A DNA stretch of 64,000 nucleotides from Vreelandella neptunia (GCF_022489065.1 NZ_JAKVTW010000001.1:186001-250000), one strand, 5' to 3'. Positions 8,626-16,873 are shown, numbered from the stretch's first letter. The notes: generated by a model from the letters alone, not told the origin. Numbers and translations are program-made.

Positions 8626-9951
8626 TTACCAGCCAATCGCGTTCGGCAGCCAAGTGGCAATGCTGGGAAAGATAAATACTAGTGCCACGGCAACAAACTG
8701 TAAGCCGATAAACGGCAGCGCGCCTTTATAAATATCCAGTGTGGTGACCTCTTTTGGTGCCACACCCTTGAGGAAGAACAACGACCAGCCAAAGGGAGGA
8801 GTAAGAAACGAGGTTTGCAGCACCAACCCCACCAAAATCCCCAGCCATACCATATCAACGCCCATCTGAACAAAGAACGGTAAAAATAGCGGCAAGGCAA
8901 TATAGCTGATTTCAATCCACTCCAGAAAGAAGCCCAATACAAACATCAGCATTAGCATAAACAGCATCGCGCCGAGCTCGCCGCCGGGCACCCAGTCGAA
9001 CATTCGAGCCACCAAATGCTCGCCGCCCAAGCCACGGAATGCCAGTCCGAAAACCTGTGCGCTGATCAAAATAAAGAACACCATTGCGGAAATCACCAGC
9101 GTGGCCTTGGCGACCTCTTTGAGTAGCGCAAATGTTAACCGCCCCGAACAGGCTACAAATACCAGCGCGCCTAGCGCTCCCATGGCGGCGGCCTCGGTAG
9201 GGGCAGCAATTCCACCGATAATCGACCCCAGCACAGCAAATACCAAGCCCACAGGCGGCCCCACCACGGTGATCACTTTGCGTATTAGTTGGCGACGCCC
9301 CATATTCGCACGCTCTTCAGCAGGTATCGGTGGCATCAGGTCGGGGTAGAGTTTGGCGATCACCAGAATGGCAATAATATACACCGCTGCTAGCGTCAGC
9401 CCCGGCACCATGGCCGCGGCGAACATCGTGCCGACCGATTCACCCAAAATTTCGGCTAGCAGAATGAGCACCAGGCTGGGCGGAATAATTTGCCCCAAAG
9501 TGCCGGATGCGCAGATCATCCCGGTGGCAAGCGTTTTAGGGTAGCCGCGGCGTAGCAGGGTCGGCAGGGTGAGCAGGCCCAGGGTAACGATAGTGGCACC
9601 GACAATACCCGTCGCGGCGCCTAACAACACTCCAACTAAAATGATTGCCACGCCCATGCCACCAGAGAGGCCGCCAAATAAATGGCCGATCACATCAATC
9701 AGCTCTTCGGCTAACTTCGACTTCTCCAGCATCACCCCCATAAATACAAATAGCGGTATCGCCATAAAAGTGTAATTGGTCACCACCCCGTAGATACGAG
9801 ATGGCAGTAGATTAAACAGCATCGGCCCGAAGCCGATATAGCCAAAGAAAAAGGCCGTAGCGGCGATGCTGATACCTACCGGAATACCAATCAGCAGAAA
9901 CACGAAAAAAGCCACGATCATGCCGATCGCTAGCCATTCATTGGGAGACAT
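8626..9951 (-). CDS. dctM: TRAP transporter large membrane subunit (DctM)
   Basis: A 441-aa, highly hydrophobic protein with about 12 membrane segments. It belongs to the DctM family (IT superfamily), the Na+-coupled channel subunit of TRAP uptake systems. Typical segments include GIPVGISIAATA near the N-terminus, GATGIVGATIVTLG, the SGTLGQIIPPSLVLI motif and EWIEISYIALP. The preceding gene (dctQ) ends 4 bp upstream, so translation is probably coupled. The substrate is set by the DctP partner encoded first in the operon. Confidence 0.92.
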   Translation of the reverse strand: MSPNEWLAIGMIVAFFVFLLIGIPVGISIAATAFFFGYIGFGPMLFNLLPSRIYGVVTNYTFMAIPLFVFMGVMLEKSKLAEELIDVIGHLFGGLSGGMGVAIILVGVLLGAATGIVGATIVTLGLLTLPTLLRRGYPKTLATGMICASGTLGQIIPPSLVLILLAEILGESVGTMFAAAMVPGLTLAAVYIIAILVIAKLYPDLMPPIPAEERANMGRRQLIRKVITVVGPPVGLVFAVLGSIIGGIAAPTEAAAMGALGALVFVACSGRLTFALLKEVAKATLVISAMVFFILISAQVFGLAFRGLGGEHLVARMFDWVPGGELGAMLFMLMLMFVLGFFLEWIEISYIALPLFLPFFVQMGVDMVWLGILVGLVLQTSFLTPPFGWSLFFLKGVAPKEVTTLDIYKGALPFIGLQFVAVALVFIFPSIATWLPNAIGW

Positions 9952-9954
9952 GCG

Positions 9955-10464
9955 TTATTCACCTCGTGTGGGCAGGGCGAACGCCTGACGCAGCGCGTGG
10001 GCCAACCCTTGCAGCGCGAGAAGGACAAAACCAAACGGAATCAGCGATTTGAGTAACCAGCGCAACGGCAGGCCGCCAGGGTTGGGCGACGATTCACCGC
10101 GGGCGAATGATTGGGCGATCCAGGGCAGTGTCAGCCAGGCGATATACAGCCCCATGACTAGCAGTAATAGCCCGCCGATCACCTCAATCACTCGCTGCAG
10201 GCCCGCGGGGAAGCGTTCGTAGAAGACGTCCACACGCACCTGCTCGCCCATCAGCAGTAGATACGACATGCCAAACAGTGCGATAGGTGAGATCAGGTGC
10301 CACTGCAGCTCCTGCAGCCATACCGCGCCAATGCTGAACGCGTAGCGCATCAATACGTCACCAGCGACTAATCCGACTAATACCACGCAGGTCCAGGCGG
10401 CGATCCAGCCAAAAAGCCGAACCACCGCCTCAACTCCGTGGACAAAACATGCCACGGCGCGCAT
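9955..10464 (-). CDS. dctQ: TRAP transporter small membrane subunit (DctQ)
   Basis: A 169-aa protein with four hydrophobic segments, the usual DctQ layout. LQWHLISPIALFGMSYLL contains the conserved E/Q-rich second helix region, followed by GEQVRVDVFYERF. The ATG lies one base past the TGA of the dctP gene, so the two are almost overlapping. DctQ scaffolds DctM and docks the binding protein. Confidence 0.9.
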   Translation of the reverse strand: MRAVACFVHGVEAVVRLFGWIAAWTCVVLVGLVAGDVLMRYAFSIGAVWLQELQWHLISPIALFGMSYLLLMGEQVRVDVFYERFPAGLQRVIEVIGGLLLLVMGLYIAWLTLPWIAQSFARGESSPNPGGLPLRWLLKSLIPFGFVLLALQGLAHALRQAFALPTRGE

Positions 10465-10465
10465 A

Positions 10466-11569
10466 TCAGACTCCGATAATGTCGTTTAACCAAGCGCGCT
10501 CACTGGCGCCTGCCCAGCGGTCATGATTGGCTTTAAACGCCATGTAGCTGTCGTGCACTTTACGTACCAGCGGGTCGGCGTCGGCCTCAGTCGCCAGGGT
10601 ATCTTGAGTGGCTTCGCGCAGCGCATCGACGACGGGCTTGGGAAGCATGCTGGCTGTCACGCCTTCGTTCTCTACCAGGTCAGTCATGGCTTCACCGTTA
10701 ACGGCCTCGGACCAGGTCACGCTCTCCAAACAGGCGGCCATACAGGCGGTTTTAACAATCATCTGCAGATCTTCGGGCAGGCTATCCCAGTGGGTTTTTG
10801 AGATCAGCAGTTCGCCCGTAGTGGAGGGTTCGTGCCAGCCGGTGGTGTGGTAGAACTTGGCAGCGTTATGTAGCCCCATACGGCGGTCTTGGAAGGGCCC
10901 CACAAACTCGGCTGCATCAATTACGCCACGCTCCAGCGCCGGAAATATTTCGCCACCGGGCAGTACCCGGGCATCGACACCCAGTGATGAGTAGACCTGG
11001 CCCGCCAAGCCAGGCACGCGCATGCGCAGCCCGTTGAGCTGGCTAATGTCCTCGATCGGTTCCCGGAACCAGCCGGTCATTTGCACGCCGGTATTATTCA
11101 ACGGGAAGGCAACCATACCGTAGGGCTCATACACTTCGTGCCAAAGTTCCAAACCGCCGCCGTGGTAAAGCCACGCCATATGGCCCATAAAACTCATACC
11201 AAAGGGCACGGTAGTGAAGTACTGAGCGGCAAAGGTAGTGCCTGACCAGAAGTAGCTGTTAGCGGCGTTCATCTCGATGGTGCCGCTTTGAACGGCTTCG
11301 AAGCCCTCAAAGGCAGGAATCAGTTCGCCGGATGAGAAGTGCTGGATGTTGAGCCGCCCGCCGGACATGGCGTTGATTTTGGCAATCACATCGGTGGGGC
11401 TGCCTGGGCCTTCAACGTAAAAGGGTGAGCCGGGGCTGTAGGCGTTGGTCATGCGCCAATTAAAACTCTCGGCTGACTGCGCGCGAGCAATTGACGGCGC
11501 ACCTAATACCAAGCCAGCAGTGGAGGAGACAGCTGCCGTGGTGAGAAACTTGCGGCGGGATAAGGACAT
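10466..11569 (-). CDS. dctP: TRAP transporter substrate-binding protein, TakP-like
   Basis: A periplasmic binding protein with a twin-arginine signal (SRRKFLTTAA, then a hydrophobic stretch ending in ARA-QS). The body matches the TakP/2-oxoacid branch: YHGGGLELWHEV, PLNNTGVQMTGWFR, LNGLRMRVPG and AAEFVGPFQD. In TakP these segments form the pocket for 2-oxo acids with a bound cation. The ATG at 11569 is chosen because GAGGTG stands just before it; an ATG four codons earlier would put that sequence inside the gene. It is first in the dctPQM-ggt operon, behind a sigma54-type promoter. Confidence 0.88.
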   Translation of the reverse strand: MSLSRRKFLTTAAVSSTAGLVLGAPSIARAQSAESFNWRMTNAYSPGSPFYVEGPGSPTDVIAKINAMSGGRLNIQHFSSGELIPAFEGFEAVQSGTIEMNAANSYFWSGTTFAAQYFTTVPFGMSFMGHMAWLYHGGGLELWHEVYEPYGMVAFPLNNTGVQMTGWFREPIEDISQLNGLRMRVPGLAGQVYSSLGVDARVLPGGEIFPALERGVIDAAEFVGPFQDRRMGLHNAAKFYHTTGWHEPSTTGELLISKTHWDSLPEDLQMIVKTACMAACLESVTWSEAVNGEAMTDLVENEGVTASMLPKPVVDALREATQDTLATEADADPLVRKVHDSYMAFKANHDRWAGASERAWLNDIIGV

Positions 11570-11619
11570 AGCACACCTCATTCATTGGGGAGTAGGTCAG
11601 CAAGGGAACACAATGGAGT

Positions 11620-11635
11620 AGCAAGGGGTGTGCCA
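11620..11635 (-). promoter_or_regulatory. sigma54 (-24/-12) promoter of the dctPQM-ggt operon
   Basis: The minus strand reads TGGCACACCCCTTGCT, with GG and GC separated by exactly 10 bp. It is a near-perfect RpoN consensus (TGGCAC-N5-TTGC). It lies about 50 bp before the dctP start. Activators of the NtrC/DctD type would be required. Confidence 0.75.
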
Positions 11636-11723
11636 TAAAAATCGATTTTATTATAATTAAAAGATTTTTAACGGTTTTGTAGGCGGGTGGGGGAGTTAGC
11701 AACACTAAGCGGAATAAGCGTTT

Positions 11724-11738
11724 GCACCGTTATGGCGC
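11724..11738 (-). promoter_or_regulatory. NtrC-like enhancer site upstream of dctP
   Basis: The minus strand reads GCGCCATAACGGTGC, a 15-bp near-palindrome with one mismatch to GCACC-N5-GGTGC, the enteric NtrC operator. It is centred about 100 bp upstream of the -24/-12 promoter, the usual enhancer distance. No activator gene is nearby, so NtrC is an inference. Confidence 0.55.
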
Positions 11739-11861
11739 CTAATCGAGTATTCAGAGCACCCTCAGCGTGCACTCTTTTGTCCTATCGTTCGCTTTTGTAG
11801 GTAGGTAATTGAAACCCCACCAATAAAACTGGGTGTAGTAGAGACTGAAAGGGTAGAGAGC

Positions 11862-11890
11862 TTGACAGCTCAATAAGGTCTGAGTAACAT
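11862..11890 (+). promoter_or_regulatory. sigma70 promoter of the Glu/Gly tRNA operon
   Basis: TTGACA is followed by a 17-bp spacer and TAACAT, then a GC-rich discriminator (ACGCGCC). This is typical of stable-RNA promoters under stringent control. The first tRNA begins about 29 bp after the -10. The stretch 11570-11918 otherwise holds only this promoter and the sigma54 control region of dctP. Confidence 0.75.
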
Positions 11891-11918
11891 ACGCGCCACC
11901 TCGACGAGGCATTGCAAC

Positions 11919-11994
11919 GTCCCATTCGTCTAGTGGTCCAGGACACCGCCCTTTCACGGCGGTAACAGGGGTTCGAACCCCCTATGGGACGCCA
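11919..11994 (+). tRNA. tRNA-Glu (UUC), copy 1
   Basis: 76 nt with a full cloverleaf: acceptor GTCCCAT/ATGGGAC, anticodon loop CTTTCAC (anticodon TTC), T-loop GGTTCGAACC and encoded CCA. D-loop variant TGGTCCAGGA. Confidence 0.97.
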
Positions 11995-12048
11995 CTTATT
12001 TCGAAGGCTAAGCCTTTAAAGATAAGAGGTCGTCAGGGTTATCGGAAT

Positions 12049-12123
12049 GCGGGAATAGCTCAGTGGTAGAGCATCGCCTTGCCAAGGCGAGGGTCGGGAG
12101 TTCGAATCTCCTTTCCCGCTCCA
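12049..12123 (+). tRNA. tRNA-Gly (GCC), copy 1
   Basis: 75 nt: acceptor GCGGGAA/TTCCCGC, anticodon loop TTGCCAA (anticodon GCC), T-loop AGTTCGAATC, encoded CCA. Confidence 0.97.
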
Positions 12124-12144
12124 TGTACTTGAAGTAATTACAGT

Positions 12145-12220
12145 GTCCCATTCGTCTAGTGGTCTAGGACACCGCCCTTTCACGGCGGTAACAGGGGTTC
12201 GAACCCCCTATGGGACGCCA
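12145..12220 (+). tRNA. tRNA-Glu (UUC), copy 2
   Basis: Identical to copy 1 except in the D-loop (TGGTCTAGGA). Encoded CCA. Confidence 0.97.
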
Positions 12221-12262
12221 CTTCCGGTAGGTTATGTAAAAAGCTAAGTAAGTGTTCTATAA

Positions 12263-12337
12263 GCGGGAATAGCTCAGTGGTAGAGCATCGCCTTGCCAAG
12301 GCGAGGGTCGGGAGTTCGAATCTCCTTTCCCGCTCCA
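12263..12337 (+). tRNA. tRNA-Gly (GCC), copy 2
   Basis: Same 75-nt sequence as copy 1, with anticodon GCC and encoded CCA. Confidence 0.97.
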
Positions 12338-12377
12338 GTTTTAGGGATCGGATTAAATTATTTTCCTATTCCAATAA

Positions 12378-12453
12378 GTCCCATTCGTCTAGTGGCCTAG
12401 GACACCGCCCTTTCACGGCGGTAACAGGGGTTCGAACCCCCTATGGGACGCCA
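12378..12453 (+). tRNA. tRNA-Glu (UUC), copy 3
   Basis: As copies 1 and 2, with the D-loop variant TGGCCTAGGA. Encoded CCA. Confidence 0.97.
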
Positions 12454-12479
12454 TCTAGCTTTAACCTAGTGTTTGCGTT

Positions 12480-12554
12480 GCGGGAATAGCTCAGTGGTAG
12501 AGCATCGCCTTGCCAAGGCGAGGGTCGGGAGTTCGAATCTCCTTTCCCGCTCCA
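12480..12554 (+). tRNA. tRNA-Gly (GCC), copy 3
   Basis: Same 75-nt sequence as the other Gly copies. Last intact tRNA of the operon, directly followed by a degenerate copy. Confidence 0.97.
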
Positions 12555-12657
12555 TGTTTGATGTGTGGTTAAGAGTATCGTCTTACCAAGGCGAGGATCG
12601 TGATCTGGTGTGCCAGCCCGGCGGAAGGCCGCCCCATCAATCTCCTTTCCCGCTCCA
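12555..12657 (+). pseudogene. interrupted, degenerate tRNA-Gly remnant
   Basis: The first part (GGTTAAGAG, ATCGTCTTACCAAGGCGAGG) is a mutated D-arm/anticodon arm of tRNA-Gly. About 40 bp of unrelated sequence then replaces the T-arm start. The last 19 bases, 12639-12657 (AATCTCCTTTCCCGCTCCA), are identical to the 3' end of the intact tRNA-Gly genes. It cannot fold as a tRNA. It may be a failed fourth Glu-Gly unit or a scar of integration and excision at a tRNA 3' end. Confidence 0.75.
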
Positions 12658-12820
12658 AGCGCTTCTATATTAAATCTTTATTATTTTTGTGATGCATCAG
12701 CTACTTGCTGGGCGTCATTTTTTGCGTGTCTGGCGCTCGGCTCGTTTGCCCGACTTGAAAAAAGTCGTTTGCGCCCTAATGTTTCACCTTCTCTTCTTAT
12801 TTTGCTGACAGGACATATTC

Positions 12821-13804
12821 ATGGCCGAACCGGCATTGTCGATCCGTGGCCTTACTAAAGTGTATGGCAACGGTTTTCAGGCGCTTAAAGGTATTGATCT
12901 AGACGTCCAGCAGGGCGATTTTTTTGCTTTGTTGGGCCCCAATGGCGCCGGTAAATCCACTACCTTAGGCGTGGTTTGTTCGCTGGTGCAAAAGACAGCG
13001 GGCAAGGTCACCATATTTGGCATTGATGTCGATAAAGACTTCGCCAAAGCCAAGTACCAGTTGGGTGTCGTGCCGCAAGAGTTCAACTTCAACCAGTTCG
13101 AAAAAGTGCTCGATATCGTGCTGGCCCAGGCGGGCTATTACGGCATGACCAGTCGCGAAGCCTTACCTCGTGCTAAACAGCTGCTGACCGACCTTGGCCT
13201 ATGGGAAAAGCGCAACGGTAGCGCGCGAATGCTCTCCGGTGGCATGAAACGCCGCCTGATGATCGCTCGTGCGCTGATGCATCGCCCCAAACTGCTGATT
13301 CTCGATGAGCCAACCGCAGGCGTAGATATCGAACTGCGGCGCAGCATGTGGGAGTACATGCGACGGATTAACCAGTATGAAGGGACCACCATCATTCTAA
13401 CGACTCACTACCTGGAAGAGGCCGAGAGCCTGTGTCGCAACGTGGCGATTATCAATAATGGCGACATTGTGCGTAACACCAGCGTACGTGAGTTACTGGC
13501 TGAGCTTGATACTGAGACGTTCCTAATTGATTTGGCTGAGCCAGTAGCAGAAGTGCCCACTATCGAAGGTTTTGAGCTTCATCAGCTAGAGCCCACCCAG
13601 CTTTCGCTGTTAGTCCATCGTGGCCAGCGATTGAATGATGTTTTCAAAGCGTTGAGTGAGCAGGGCATCGAAGTCGTATCAATGCGTAACCGGGCCAACC
13701 GCCTTGAGGAGATGTTTGTGTCGATGGTGGAAGGTAGTGGCCAAGGAGCGATTGACCAGCGCGTAGCAAGCTCAAGTGATGAAACCAAAGAGGTGCGCGC
13801 ATGA
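12821..13804 (+). CDS. yadG: ABC-2 type exporter ATP-binding protein (YadG-like)
   Basis: A 327-aa ATPase with Walker A GPNGAGKST (about residue 46), Q-loop in VVPQEFNFNQF, signature LSGGMKRRL, Walker B LLILDEPTAGVD and the H-loop TTHYLEEAE. A C-terminal region of about 90 residues follows the nucleotide-binding domain. The sequence is very close to the E. coli YadG type, whose substrate is unknown. Its stop overlaps the start of the permease gene (ATGA), so the two form a translationally coupled exporter. Confidence 0.9.
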   Translation: MAEPALSIRGLTKVYGNGFQALKGIDLDVQQGDFFALLGPNGAGKSTTLGVVCSLVQKTAGKVTIFGIDVDKDFAKAKYQLGVVPQEFNFNQFEKVLDIVLAQAGYYGMTSREALPRAKQLLTDLGLWEKRNGSARMLSGGMKRRLMIARALMHRPKLLILDEPTAGVDIELRRSMWEYMRRINQYEGTTIILTTHYLEEAESLCRNVAIINNGDIVRNTSVRELLAELDTETFLIDLAEPVAEVPTIEGFELHQLEPTQLSLLVHRGQRLNDVFKALSEQGIEVVSMRNRANRLEEMFVSMVEGSGQGAIDQRVASSSDETKEVRA

Positions 13805-14574
13805 ATTTCAGCCAAACACTCATCGCCCTCTGGACCCTGGTGCTAAAAGAGATCAAACGCTTCACGCGCATTTGGCCGCAAACACTGCTGCCGCCCTCAA
13901 TCACCATGGCGATGTACTTCATCATCTTTGGTAATCTGATTGGTTCGCGCATTGGCGATATGGACGGCTTCAGCTACATGGACTTTATCGTCCCTGGGCT
14001 GATCATGATGTCGGTGATTACCAACAGTTACTCCAACGTGGCGTCGAGCTTCTTCTCCAACAAGTTTCAGCGTTCGATTGAAGAGATGATGGTATCGCCA
14101 ATGCCCAACTGGGTGATTTTATCTGGCTTTATTTTAGGTGGCATGGCCCGAGGTTTAGGCGTTGGACTGATTGTGACAGTGGTTTCGCTGTTCTTTACTC
14201 GTCTCACCATGGAGCATCCACTGCTCACCGTGTTGGTCGTGGTGCTGACGTCAGCGCTGTTCTCCATCGGTGGTTTTATCAACGCCTTGTTGGCTAACAA
14301 GTTCGACGATATTTCTATCGTGCCGACGTTTATTCTGACGCCGCTTACCTATCTAGGCGGAGTGTTTTACTCTATCTCAATGTTGCCGGATTTCTGGCAG
14401 GGCGTTTCCATGCTCAATCCGATTTTGTACATGGTTAACGTTTTCCGTTACGGCTTCTTAGGCGTGTCGGATATTCCCGTTGGCTGGGCGCTCGCTGCCA
14501 TTTTCGCCTTTATTATTGCGCTATTTAGCATTGCGCTTGCGATGTTGGAACGTGGTAAAGGTATCCGCAGCTAG
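13801..14574 (+). CDS. yadH: ABC-2 type exporter permease (YadH-like)
   Basis: A 257-aa inner-membrane protein with six hydrophobic segments and the ABC-2 signature around ALFSIGGFINALLANKF and LTPLTYLGGVFYSIS. It starts within the stop of the ATPase gene (ATGA). It probably forms a homodimer with two YadG subunits; the exported substrate is unknown. The TAG stop forms part of a 14-bp inverted repeat. Confidence 0.9.
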   Translation: MNFSQTLIALWTLVLKEIKRFTRIWPQTLLPPSITMAMYFIIFGNLIGSRIGDMDGFSYMDFIVPGLIMMSVITNSYSNVASSFFSNKFQRSIEEMMVSPMPNWVILSGFILGGMARGLGVGLIVTVVSLFFTRLTMEHPLLTVLVVVLTSALFSIGGFINALLANKFDDISIVPTFILTPLTYLGGVFYSISMLPDFWQGVSMLNPILYMVNVFRYGFLGVSDIPVGWALAAIFAFIIALFSIALAMLERGKGIRS

Positions 14575-14655
14575 CAGCCTGTCTGACTTAATACTGATCT
14601 ACTGCGAATGCGTGTTTCTCGCGACGATCGGCCAAGCAAGCCAGACAGGCTGCTA
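14572..14655. repeat. long-armed inverted repeat after the ABC exporter
   Basis: TAGCAGCCTGTCTG (14572-14585) is exactly repeated in inverse at 14642-14655. Pairing continues for four more bases with one mismatch. The spacer is about 55 bp and there is no T-run, so it is not a classic terminator. The left arm includes the stop codon of the permease gene. Confidence 0.7.
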
Positions 14656-14693
14656 AACGTAACAATCCGATTGTGAAGAGAGCTTTTTATACC

Positions 14694-15527
14694 ATGCCAC
14701 ACCGCCCAGACACGCTAGAGCACGCGCCATTAGGGCGCGATTCCGCTTACCCTGAGCAGTATGACGCTGGGCTTCTTTTCCCTATTCCGCGTGCGGCTAA
14801 TCGAGCGCCACTGGGGATTAAGGAGGGCGCCTTGCCATTTGTGGGCGAGGACGAGTGGCACGCCTTTGAAGTCTCCTGGCTAAATAGCCGCGGCAAGCCC
14901 ATTGTTGCCGTGGCGCGCTTCCGGCTACCCGCCAGCTCGCCCCATCTGATTGAGTCTAAATCCTGGAAGCTCTACCTCAATAGCTTCAACCAAACCCGTT
15001 TCTATAGTCGTCAGGAAGTGATGGAAACGCTTGCCAATGACCTCGCGGTTGCGGCAGGGGCTGCGGTGAGTGTCGAGTTATTTGATGTGGATGCGCCTGA
15101 GCTTTCAGCATGCTCTCTGCCGGGGGAATGCTTGGACGATTTAGATATCGCAGTAAGCGATTACACACCCAGCAGTGCCCATCTAACGGTAGGGGAAGCG
15201 GTCGTCGAGGAGACGCTCTACTCGCATTTGTTGAAATCTAACTGCCCCGTTACTGGCCAGCCAGATTGGGGAAGCGTGCTGATCCGCTACCAAGGGCCCA
15301 AAATCGATCGCGAAGGGTTACTGCGTTACCTGATTGGGTTTCGTCAGCATCAGGACTTTCACGAACACTGCGTTGAACACATCTTCACCGACCTAATGAC
15401 CCATGCAAAACCAACGCAATTGCTGGTGCTGGCGCGTTACGTGCGCCGCGGTGGATTGGACATTAGCCCCTGGCGCGCAACGCCTGGTCTAACGCCGCCC
15501 ACGCCTCTGCGCCTAGCAAGGCAGTAA
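14694..15527 (+). CDS. queF: NADPH-dependent 7-cyano-7-deazaguanine reductase
   Basis: QueF reduces preQ0 to preQ1 in queuosine biosynthesis. This is the long, two-domain (YqfB-like) form of about 277 aa. The catalytic Cys lies in LKSNCPVTGQPDWGS, and the substrate-binding Glu/His lie in HQDFHEHCVEHIF. The N-terminal half has the degenerate T-fold with ESKSWKLYLNSFNQT. The ATG at 14694 (MPHRPDTLEH) is chosen over an upstream GTG because a purine-rich GAAGAGAG precedes it. Confidence 0.93.
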   Translation: MPHRPDTLEHAPLGRDSAYPEQYDAGLLFPIPRAANRAPLGIKEGALPFVGEDEWHAFEVSWLNSRGKPIVAVARFRLPASSPHLIESKSWKLYLNSFNQTRFYSRQEVMETLANDLAVAAGAAVSVELFDVDAPELSACSLPGECLDDLDIAVSDYTPSSAHLTVGEAVVEETLYSHLLKSNCPVTGQPDWGSVLIRYQGPKIDREGLLRYLIGFRQHQDFHEHCVEHIFTDLMTHAKPTQLLVLARYVRRGGLDISPWRATPGLTPPTPLRLARQ

Positions 15528-15600
15528 GCGGCAGTGATATAAATGACGATGCTATCAATGGCGGTACTAAGTAGCCCACCGATTGGATTTGGAGTTATTA

Positions 15601-16161
15601 ATGGACGCACTCACGCTACTTCACGAACGCAGCTCGATGGGCAAGCTGATTGAGCCATCGCCTAGCAGCGAACAGCTAAGCGACATATACCAAGCTGCCT
15701 TGCGGGCGCCTGACCATAAAGAGCTGCGTCCCTGGCGATTTATCGAGTTCAGCGGGGAAGGGCGTGAGCGCCTGGGCGAACTATTCGCCGAGGCAGAGTT
15801 CCAGGAAAACCCCAGCGCTGACGACGATACACTCAACTCAGCGCGCAAAAAGCCGCTTCGTGCGCCGATGATTATCGCCGTGATTGCCAAAGTCACGCCT
15901 GAGCTCGAAAAAGTGCCCAAAATGGAGCAAGTGATCTCCGCCGGGTGCGCCGCCCACGGCATTCTCCTGGCTGCTCACGCACTCGGCTTGGGAGCTATGT
16001 GGCGCAGTGGAAAGTACGCGTTTGACCCGGTAGTACGCAAAGGGCTAAGCCTGGATGAAGATGATGAAGTCGTCGCCTTTATCTATCTGGGTACCCTGGG
16101 TGGTCGCCATAAACCGGTGGCGCAGCATAACGTTGATGACTTTGTAGAACGTTGGGACTAA
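15601..16161 (+). CDS. nitroreductase family protein (YdjA-like)
   Basis: A 186-aa FMN-dependent, NAD(P)H-using oxidoreductase of the minimal YdjA type. Family marks are HERSSMGKL at the N-terminus (FMN phosphate contacts), RAPDHKELRPWRF and GLGAMWRSGKYA. GGAG six bases before the ATG at 15601 fixes the start over a TTG 18 bases upstream. The natural substrate is unknown. The next gene starts 2 bp after its stop. Confidence 0.85.
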   Translation: MDALTLLHERSSMGKLIEPSPSSEQLSDIYQAALRAPDHKELRPWRFIEFSGEGRERLGELFAEAEFQENPSADDDTLNSARKKPLRAPMIIAVIAKVTPELEKVPKMEQVISAGCAAHGILLAAHALGLGAMWRSGKYAFDPVVRKGLSLDEDDEVVAFIYLGTLGGRHKPVAQHNVDDFVERWD

Positions 16162-16163
16162 CC

Positions 16164-16673
16164 ATGAACGTATCGCGTCAACCCGGTGTACCTCATCCAC
16201 GCTTGCCGTTGCCAGAAGGCCAGCCAGACGACTTGGTCGCTTTCCAGCAGTGGCTGAGTGACGCCATTCCCATGGTAAGTGCGTTAGGCATTAGCGAGAT
16301 GACGCGCCGCGGCGATTCACTCACGTGGCGGTTGGCACTTGAACCCAACCTAAACGATAAAGGCACAGGTTTTGGCGGCGCGCTATCGGCGCAAGCCACG
16401 CTGCAAGGCTGGTGCTGGGTAACGTTATGGTTGCGGGAGCGGGGTATAGCGCGGGATGTCGTGGTGGCTGAGGCCAGTCAACGCTTTCTCGCGCCGGTCA
16501 CGGACGATTATCGTTTAATATGTTCACCAGCCGAGCTAGATGGCCCCGCGCAGCTTGCCAACAAGCTAGCGGAACGTGGTAAAGGGCGCATTTCACTGAC
16601 TCACCAACTCTATTGCGGCGAGACACTCTGCCTGGAAGCCAGTGGCAGTTACGCAGTCTTGCCATCACGTTAA
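16164..16673 (+). CDS. YiiD C-terminal-domain thioesterase-like protein
   Basis: A 169-aa protein with a hot-dog fold pattern. NDKGTGFGGALSAQATLQGW is the conserved helix/loop of the YiiD_C (putative thioesterase) family, followed by VVVAEASQRFLAPV. It lies 2 bp downstream of the nitroreductase gene and is likely translated with it. In E. coli the domain is fused to an acetyltransferase; here it stands alone. The acyl substrate is unknown. Confidence 0.75.
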   Translation: MNVSRQPGVPHPRLPLPEGQPDDLVAFQQWLSDAIPMVSALGISEMTRRGDSLTWRLALEPNLNDKGTGFGGALSAQATLQGWCWVTLWLRERGIARDVVVAEASQRFLAPVTDDYRLICSPAELDGPAQLANKLAERGKGRISLTHQLYCGETLCLEASGSYAVLPSR

Positions 16674-16699
16674 CCGAGGGGCAGTCTGCCTGAAAAGGC

Positions 16700-16728
16700 T
16701 TGCTATTTCGAGGCTTAGCCAATAGTAT
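16700..16728 (+). promoter_or_regulatory. promoter of tRNA-Ser
   Basis: TTGCTA, a 17-bp spacer, then TAGTAT, followed by the GC-rich GCGCCG. It is placed about 50 bp before the tRNA. Confidence 0.55.
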
Positions 16729-16777
16729 ATGCGCCGTTCTGTTGCGAAAGGTTTAGCCTTTAAACAGAGCGAAACGC

Positions 16778-16865
16778 GGAGGGGTGTCCGAGTGGTCGAA
16801 GGAGCACGCCTGGAAAGTGTGTAAGCCGCAAGGCTTCGAGGGTTCGAATCCCTCCCCCTCCGCCA
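16778..16865 (+). tRNA. tRNA-Ser (GGA)
   Basis: 88 nt with the long variable arm of class II tRNAs: acceptor GGAGGGG/CCCCTCC, anticodon loop CTGGAAA (anticodon GGA), T-loop GGTTCGAATC, encoded CCA. Confidence 0.96.
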
Positions 16866-16873
16866 CAGAATTT

